This document shows positions 56,990 through 64,000 of a stretch of DNA of 64,000 nt, piece by piece (position 1 is the first letter of the stretch; the number at the start of each line of letters is the position of its first letter). The position numbers were made by a program, and so were the translations under genes. This DNA comes from Rhizophagus irregularis. Its lineage: Eukaryota > Glomeromycota > Glomeromycetes > Glomerales > Glomeraceae. Under the pieces are notes generated by a model. It made no database searches and was not told where the DNA came from. It was given only the letters and a program-made list of their open reading frames with translations. Location: contig NC_089442.1 of assembly GCF_026210795.1 (NCBI RefSeq), forward strand, positions 1,240,001-1,304,000. The letters run 5' to 3'.

Positions 56990-58290
56990 AAACTTATTTT
57001 TAATTTAAAAACTTAAATCATTAATTGCATCTGAATACCAGAATTTGATGAAAGTTATGTTATTCGCTTTAGATGATTTAATATCAAATAGAAATCTTAA
57101 TAAGAAATTATGTGATCTTTTTCATTATGGATTGATATGTATATATGGAGCCAGCAACAAGAATATACTGAATCTAATCTTTATGAATTTAAAATAAGTT
57201 TATTATAATAATATCAATTTTTTTAAAACAAAGAAACTAATAATTTTAATTAACAGAAGTCAATCATTAAATGGAGTAACTTGTTTATTAGTCTTATATT
57301 AAAATTTCTCCATCAAATTTAAATTTACCTAAGTTGCATAGTTGGCAATTTCACTTAATACCATCAATTCATCAGTTTGTGCTGTCAATGGATTTACAAG
57401 TGAAACTTATGAATTGCTACACAAAACTAATGTTAAACAACCATATTATATGACAAATAAATGTAATGTAATACTCAAATGCAGGCTATTATAAGTAGTA
57501 TCTTTAATCATGTTATATTTTTTTAGTTAAATATATTTAATATTATTATATTTTTTAAGGTATGTCATCAAAATATTTTTACAGTTTTAACAAAATTTCA
57601 GTCAATATTTTATTATAATAATTATCATAAAATTATGTCAAAAAAATTTACCAAACGAATAATACAACATACAATTGACCAAACAATAAATCAACTAAAA
57701 AATACATCAAGTTCAAATAATTTTTGGTTGTGTGATTTTGAAAATCTCAAAGCTTGTATTTATGATTACTTCCAAGATGTTGAAGAATGGACTTTTCAGG
57801 AAATTGAAAATGAAACAATTCAAATTGATATATTTGAATATACATATTTATTAGATAATAATAATAAAATTATTATTTGTGCATAACCTAATTATTATGG
57901 AAAAGCTATTTTTTCAGATGTTTGTATTGAAATGGATGAAGCAGAACAAGGAGATTATTTGACAAATGATGGTTTATGTTATTAATTAATATTTAATATA
58001 ATAGATTACTAATAAATATTGTTTATTAATTTACTTAGATTCTTCTAATTATACAAATTATATCAACAAAATTAAGTGAGAAGTTGGATTTTGCTCTTGT
58101 TCATTGGTATGATTTTGCATATCCAACCAATATACAACTTCATTATTTTTACAAATGTGTAATTCTTAAATAAGTTGAACTTTATACTTTAATTCCTATT
58201 GCTTCAATTGCAAATATAGTACATATTATACCAAAATTTAGTGAACCAGAAATTTTTTATGTAAATAAACTAGTGTACTTTTGGATATAG
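56990..58290 (+). pseudogene. Decayed transposase-like gene, possibly Plavaka/CACTA-related
   Basis: Plus-strand pieces in shifting frames: SEYQNLMKVMLFALDDLISN, then NKKLCDLFHYGL (57030-57140); PKLHSWQFHLIP (57330-57365); AVNGFTSETYELLHKTNVKQ, then PYYMTNK (57383-57460); a 83-codon frame 57635-57886 followed past its stop by YYGKAIFSDVCIEMDEAEQG (57890-57985); and LDFALVHWYDFAYPTN, then HIIPKFSEPEIFYVNKLVYF (58085-58290). The order, especially the GFTSETYE-LLHK block, recalls the C-terminal half of Plavaka/CACTA-type transposase genes of fungi, from memory of the family. Several stops make it dead. Confidence 0.45.
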
Positions 58291-59750
58291 TGAGTGAGTT
58301 TATTTTTGAAAGTATACTAATAAATTAATAAAAGATTTTTTTATAACAATAGATTGTGTTAGTGAGATTTATAAAAAAATTTAATGAGATTTTTTTTTAA
58401 TAATAGTTTGGTATAAAAAAATTTTCATGATTTTTTTTAATAACAATATATTGGTAATAAACAATTAACTTATTAACTGAAGTTAATAATTGTTTTTAGT
58501 AAGATTTTTTTTATAGTTCACAGTAACACTAATATTACTGATAAGTAATATAAATAAAACAATAGATTACATTTAATAAGGTTAATAAAAAAATTTTCCA
58601 AGATTTTTTTAATGGTATAGTACAATAGATAGATATAATAAAATTTTCTGAGATTTATATTAATAACAATAGGTATGCTAAATTTTTGGTGATTATTTTT
58701 TTTTTTAATAACAATGATAGATTGGTATCATAGTACAATGGATGGTATAGTACAATGGATTGATTTAATAGAATTTTTTGTGTTTTTTTTAATAACAATA
58801 GATTGGTAATAGACAATAAAAAATGTTGCAAAAACATTAAAAACTGAACTGATAATGAATTGGCAAATCATATTGGTTTTCAATAATTACTAGTCGCAGT
58901 AATAATTGTCTATTACCAATCTATTGTTATTAAAAAAAAGTCACCAAAAATTTTATCATACCTATTGTTGTTAAAATAAATCCCAAGAAATTTTATACCT
59001 AGTATCTTTTGTACTATACCAATTAATTTGTCATAAAAAATTCCAGAAACTGATCTATTGTATTAATAAAAAATCTTAGAAAATTCTTTATATCTATCCA
59101 TTATAAGTTGTAACATACCAATCTGTTGTTATCAAAAAATTTTTTATATTGATCTAATGACTCTATTGTTAAAAAAAAGTTCAGAAAATATATTTATATC
59201 AATCTATTATTAAAAAAAAAATTCAGAAAATTTTTTTATATCTATTCATTGTACTATACCAATCTATTGTTAAAAAAATCTCAAATTTTTTTTATATATC
59301 TTAATCTATTTTATAAAAGTTTATTAAGTTATCTATTACCTATTAGTAGTATTAGTATTACTGGAAAAATTTTACTAAAAAACAATTATTAACTTAATAA
59401 GTTAATGATTGTTATTACCAATTTATTGTTATTAAAAAAATCACAAAAATCTTATTAAATAAATCTATTGTACTATGATACCAATCTATTGTTTAATATT
59501 AAAAAAAAATCACCAAAAATGTTATCATACCTATTGTTATTAAAATAAATCCCAGAAAATTTTATTATATCTATCTATTGTACTATACCATTATATTATT
59601 AAAAAAAAAATCCTAGAAAATTTTTTTATACCAAACTATTATTAAAAAAAAGTCTCATTAAATTTTTTTATAAATCTCACTAAACACAATCTATTGTTTA
59701 TAAAAAAATCTTTTATTAATTTATTAGTATACTTTTACAAAAGTACACTA
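58271..59750. repeat. Large imperfect palindrome (about 1.5 kb)
   Basis: The outer ends TAGTGTACTTTTG (58271) and CAAAAGTACACTA (to 59750) are inverted. Further in, AGTATACTAATAAATTAATA and its complement match, and the inner arms meet at TAGATTGGTAATAGACAAT (near 58800) against ATTGTCTATTACCAATCTA (near 58905). The left arm is about 550 bp; the right arm is about 845 bp because it holds an extra copy of a part (58900-59025 resembles 59480-59590). The left tip lies inside the end of the transposase relic. Confidence 0.85.
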
Positions 59751-59756
59751 TTTTTT

Positions 59757-60840
59757 TTGATTTTTAGCTAACAAAAACGTCAAGTCTGACGTTTTTAGCT
59801 AATAAAAATCAAATTTCCTTGATTTTTAATAACAAAAACGTCAAGTCTGACGTTTTTAGCTAATAAAAATCATTTTTCCTTGATTTTTAATAACAAAAAC
59901 GTCAAGTCTGACGTTTTTAGCTAATAAAAATCATTTTTCCTTGATTTTTAATAACAAAAACGTCAAGTCTGACGTTTTTAGCTAATAAAAATCATTTTTC
60001 CTTGATTTTTAATAACAAAAACGTCAAGTCTGACGTTCTTAGCTAATAAAAATCATTTTCCCTTGATTTTTAATAACAAAAACGTCAAGTCTGACGTTCT
60101 TAGCTAATAAAAATCATTTTCCCTTGATTTTTAATAACAAAAACGTCAAGTCTGACGTTCTTAGCTAATAAAAATCATTTTCCCTTGATTTTTAATAACA
60201 AAAACGTCAAGTCTGACGTTCTTAGCTAATAAAAATCATTTTCCCTTGATTTTTAATAACAAAAACGTCAAGTCTGACGTTCTTAGCTAATAAAAATCAA
60301 ATTTCCTTGATTTTTAATAACAAAAACGTCAAGTCTGACGTTTTTGATTAAAAAATCATTTTTTTTTGATTTTTTAATCACAAAAACGTCAAGTCTGACG
60401 TTTTTGATTAAAAAAATCATTTTTTTTTGAATTTTTAATCACAAAAACGTCAAGTCTGACGTTTTTGATTAAAAAAATCATTTTTTTTTTGATTTTTTAA
60501 TCACAAAAACGTCAAGTCTGACGTTTTTGATTAAAAAAATCATTTTTTTTTTGATTTTTTAATCACAGAAATGTCAAGTTGATTAAAAAAATCAATTATT
60601 TTGACGTTTTTGATTAAAAAAAATCAATTATTTTTGATTTTTCAATCACAAAAACGTCAAGTCTGACGTTTTGATTAAAAAAAAATTAATTTTTTTTTGA
60701 TTTTTCAATCACAAAAACGTCAAGTCTGACGTTTTGATTAAAAAAAAATTATTTTTTTTTTATTTTTCAATCACAAAAACGTCAAAAATTTTTGACGTTT
60801 TTGATTAAAAAAAAATTTTTTTTTTTTTCACATTTTAATA
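59757..60840. repeat. Satellite of hairpin units, 61 bp, about 17 copies
   Basis: The core AACGTCAAGTCTGACGTT begins at 59776 and recurs every 61 bp ten times to 60325, then near 60385, 60446, 60508, 60564 (worn), 60653, 60716 and 60778. Each unit folds as AAAAACGTCA-AGTC-TGACGTTTTT. An outer arm GATTTTTA / TAAAAATC flanks it in the first ten units; in the later units it is GATTTTTTAATC / GATTAAAAAAATC. ACGTCA/TGACGT is the half-site of bZIP (CRE/ATF) factors. No coding. Confidence 0.95.
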
Positions 60841-60948
60841 AAAAATGATCAACATACTATTTCATGATCTGTCAAGTTAACATTCTTTTTGAGCAGCACA
60901 GTTAAACTCAGCGCAAAAAGTTTCCATAGTGAATGTTCACTTTCTCTG

Positions 60949-61045
60949 TACATGTACATGTACTGTACATGTTCATGTTCATGTTCATGTTCATGTTCAT
61001 GTTCATGTTCATGTTCATGTTCATGTTCATGTACATGTACAAGTA
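60949..61045. repeat. (GTTCAT)n microsatellite with GTACAT borders
   Basis: About eleven GTTCAT units at 60971-61030, flanked on both sides by GTACATGTAC repeats. It is open on both strands as Val-His or Met-Asn repeats, which are not genes. Confidence 0.95.
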
Positions 61046-63702
61046 CATAATAATATAAAGATTAACTGGAGACTTTTTTACCAAAAAGGCAATTTTTTTC
61101 GTATCCACGGCAACTGTGCATGTGGTGATTTTTAAAAATGGAATGGGAAAATTTTGGCGAAAATCTGGTCAAAATGGGATGATCGACTAAAATTTTTTCC
61201 CCTTAAAGATAAAAATTACCAGAAAATCTTATCTTTGGGTTAATATATTAAATATTACTAAATAAATGTATAATTATTAAATCCTTAAATACTTAAAAAA
61301 TATTTTGATTTATTAGCATTTTATTTTTTACTTTAATAATAAATTAGTATTAATTAAGTATTTATTTATAGATTAATCATAAAATATTTATAATTAATAT
61401 TTTATTTGTATTATAATATAGTAATAAATAAAATTTTTAATACTTATTAAATAATTGCGCTTATTAAATATAGGCTAAACTTCATGATGGTATATGATAT
61501 ATTGGGTTTATAATCTATATTGTGAGGAGTATAGTGGATATGCCTTATATTACTTGCTAATCACTTTTTTTTTTATTATAAATATTAAAAATTTAAAAAA
61601 AGTATAGCAAAATAAACTGGATAAAATCAGATATAGAACCATATTATTCCATACTTTAAATCATTTAAATTTTTAATATAGTTTTTATTTTTTATATGAT
61701 AAATTGTTAATATATGATAATTTGAAGGTTCAGACAAAATTTGATGGCTAGAGCCAAATATGTACTAAGACCAGAACTTAAAATTTTGCACAGATACTCT
61801 TTATATTATATGTAATTCATGACAAGATATTTCAATGTTTTTGGTCCATAATCCAGGTTTTTTACTTATAGAGAAATTGGTAAATTTATAATAATAATGC
61901 TATGAAATTCAATATGTAAATGCCACAAAATTTAGTGAACAAATGCCATATTAATACGTAGAATTTTTCAATAATGGCATTTATATTGCAACAAGATTGA
62001 ATAAATGATCAACAAATAATCAATGAATGATCGGCAAAAATTGTGATAAAATAAGAATGTCCACTATACTATTGTGAGGTCAGAACTAAAAATTTAATTT
62101 GAATAAAGAAGCTTGCACTTTTATTTAATAATCAAAAATATTTATAATATTGGGATAAATTGAATGATAATTGATGAGGTGATTTGTTGATAATGATGTA
62201 GAATATTGGATAAAAGGAAATTGCAGCATAAAAACATTTTGTATACAAAATAAGGTTAAATTGACAGGAGGAGTTTGATTGGTACCTGGATTAACATCTT
62301 GCATGGTAATTTCTAGAATTAAAGGATTTTTAGGGCATCTGTAGAAATGCATTGAGAATCATAATATGTGACCTATAGAGGTGGTAAGATGATTTCTCCT
62401 TGTATTATACCAGTTTCATTATATATTGCTTACTGATTGAGTCTGATAATATAATACTATTTTTGTGGTCTGCAATTAAATAAATAAGAAAAGAGATTAT
62501 CTTATTAGGTAGAGTAATTCTTTTGAGTGTATGCTAATTCTAATAAGAGGATATCAACATAGTTATATTATATCTTAGGTCCATATGCGCTGATCTTTGG
62601 AACTAAGGATTTAACAATTTAATTTTGAAAAACGTGATATTTGTTTCACAACCCCTAATTTTAATTGCGTTACATGATCATCTTTTGCGGACTGATAAAA
62701 AAAATGGAACTTTTACTTTTGAAATAAAGAATATACTATCTATAAACACAAATAAACAACGTGAAAGAAGATGGGTTTTTAACGTTTAGATGGGTTTATG
62801 ATATAGAAAAGTCTTTCACGTTATTTGTACATTAAATATAATAAGTAACTATTTTTATTTGTTTCTAAAGGTTTTTAATGTGTAGTAAAGTTGTAAAAAA
62901 GTGTAAAAGCCTAAAACTTAAAGCAAAACTTGGTATGATTTATTTGTTTATTTATTTGTTTATTTTATATCATATTTTAAAGAATTTTAAGTAATAAAAA
63001 GTTTTATCATTTATTTTAAACTTAGGCAAATTTTATTCAAGAATCTGATAGTGGGAAACTTATGTGATCTCTTTAACTCCTTGTCAATAATAGGTTTATT
63101 TTAATATCATTGGAATTATCTTATTTAAAGCTTTATTTTGGTATAATTTTACTATATTTGAATCATAAGTTACAGAAAAAATATTTTTATTTAAATAATA
63201 AATAATATATTACAAAAATTAATAACTTAACTAATATAAAATTTATTTTTATGAAAATATTATTAGTAGATTCTACTCAAATAGAGCTTTCAATTAAGCA
63301 TAATTTTGTTTGGTTTAAATAATAGGATGCCAAAATATATGAGTTTTTTGAAAATTTCACGTACGCTTATTACAAATGTTAAATGCACGTGATAGTATTG
63401 TCCATCCGATCATTTCCATAATGGTTTTTGGAATATTTTTATCATAAACTAAATGACTAAAGGATAATTAATCCTCAATTCTGCAAATTGGCAGATATGC
63501 TTGTAATAATAGATAGAAGGGTGAAAATGTATTATTTTAGTATTTGACAATGGTTTGTATATTAAGGATGATTTCACTACACAAAATAGTATAATATTGA
63601 TCAAAAAAAATTTTTTAATTTCATTTTAAGGTATATGATATGGATATCCTGTACCCTACTTTTGTTATACAAGATCTGAAGTGTATAAAAATTGTTTAAA
63701 TT
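61046..63702. other. Intergenic DNA, no supported gene
   Basis: 2.7 kb of AT-rich DNA. Short hairpin at 62759-62822 with AACGTGAAAGA / TCTTTCACGTT arms. The 75-codon minus-strand frame at 62125-62352 has a protein-like composition but no recognisable family or splice context. Confidence 0.4.
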
Positions 63703-63843
63703 CTAAAATCTTTCTTCTGGAGCTTTTACTAGGTCAGTATAGTGCTGTGACTGCATTTGGGTTTGTGTCTGGAGTTGTGACAGTGACTGCATTTGAATTT
63801 GCATTTGGAGTTGCAACTGTGATAACGGGCTTGAATCTGACTG
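63703..63843 (-). CDS. Possible last exon of a Gln-rich protein
   Basis: The minus strand reads QSDSSPLSQLQLQMQIQMQS, then LSQLQTQTQMQSQHYTDLVK and ends EERF with TAG at 63705-63703. Directly upstream are an acceptor-like TTCAG and a branch-site-like CTAAC about 30 bp before it, so a spliced terminal exon is plausible. The upstream exon could not be joined in a sound frame within the window. The same DNA is also open on the plus strand as a hydrophobic repeat, so this is a weak call. Confidence 0.22.
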   Translation of the reverse strand, partial: QSDSSPLSQLQLQMQIQMQSLSQLQTQTQMQSQHYTDLVKAPEERF

Positions 63844-64000
63844 CTGAATCACCAGCAATAATGGTGGTTAGAATTAGTTAAGGTTACTTTTTACTTAAGA
63901 GAACATACCTAATAGTTACTCTTATTTTAGGAATCCTGAACGGACAGATGAGCAAATGACTAGTGATCATATTTGTAGAAGAAATCTTTTAGTGGCTGGA

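Noticed and set aside
59757-60840. Regular repeats as a CRISPR array
   Set aside because: The 61-bp period has no unique spacers; the whole unit repeats, and the genome is eukaryotic.
60908-61135. Met-Asn and Val-His repeat frames on both strands
   Set aside because: Produced by the GTTCAT microsatellite.
62125-62352. 75-codon minus-strand frame MHFYRCPKNPL...
   Set aside because: Protein-like in part, but no homologous family recognised and no neighbouring exon or splice sites that fit.

Overview
The window looks like nuclear DNA of an arbuscular mycorrhizal fungus of the Rhizophagus type (Glomeromycotina). The DNA is very AT-rich. It carries many diverged copies of a BTB-BACK-TLDc gene family, a tyrosine-kinase-like protein kinase gene, an F-box/leucine-rich gene, short introns of 66-106 bp and a heavy transposon load. 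This assignment rests on gene-family content and base composition, not on a database search.

Layout. 0.8-2.3 kb: an F-box gene. 3.3-18.3 kb: a cluster of BTB-BACK(-TLDc) genes. It holds one decayed copy, a divergent pair lacking TLDc (5.3-6.3 kb minus, 6.8-7.8 kb plus) and two full-length genes (12.3-13.8 kb and 16.7-18.3 kb). A decayed Mutator-like element with perfect 52-bp terminal inverted repeats (7.88-11.15 kb) and a 213-bp hAT-type MITE interrupt the cluster. 19.3-19.9 kb: a broken Pif1-like helicase piece. 20.07-30.64 kb: a young 10.6-kb Ty3/gypsy-type LTR retrotransposon on the minus strand whose 613-bp LTRs appear identical. 31.9-34.1 kb: a kinase gene with an intact catalytic domain and a broken zinc-binding front part. 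37.3-44.5 kb: one more intact BTB-BACK-TLDc gene and at least four decayed copies, with nested transposons inside an old integrase fragment. 47.65-49.4 kb: the longest BTB-BACK-TLDc gene, with a polyQ/polyH/Ser insert. 51.36 kb: a tRNA-Arg(ACG). 51.4-64 kb: repeat-rich DNA with a MITE, transposase and zinc-knuckle remnants, a 1.5-kb imperfect palindrome and an approximately 1.1-kb satellite of hairpin units.

How the parts fit together. BTB-BACK proteins are typically Cullin-3 substrate adaptors and F-box proteins are SCF adaptors, so the ordinary genes here are mostly ubiquitin-ligase specificity factors plus one signalling kinase. Every intact BTB gene has one phase-2 intron at the same codon, just before the conserved Y-I/F-Y motif. 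That points to local duplication of one intron-containing ancestor, and the flanking transposons are plausible agents of the shuffling.

Most unusual item: the LTR retrotransposon. Its last large reading frame starts with a P-loop thymidylate-kinase-like nucleotide kinase domain fused in frame to the integrase. Its Gag has a roughly 630-residue N-terminal extension with tandem repeats, two of them ending in zinc-ribbon-like Cys clusters. Its pol genes are split over separate frames. The second item worth attention is the hairpin satellite at 59.76-60.84 kb, whose unit arms change in a matched way.
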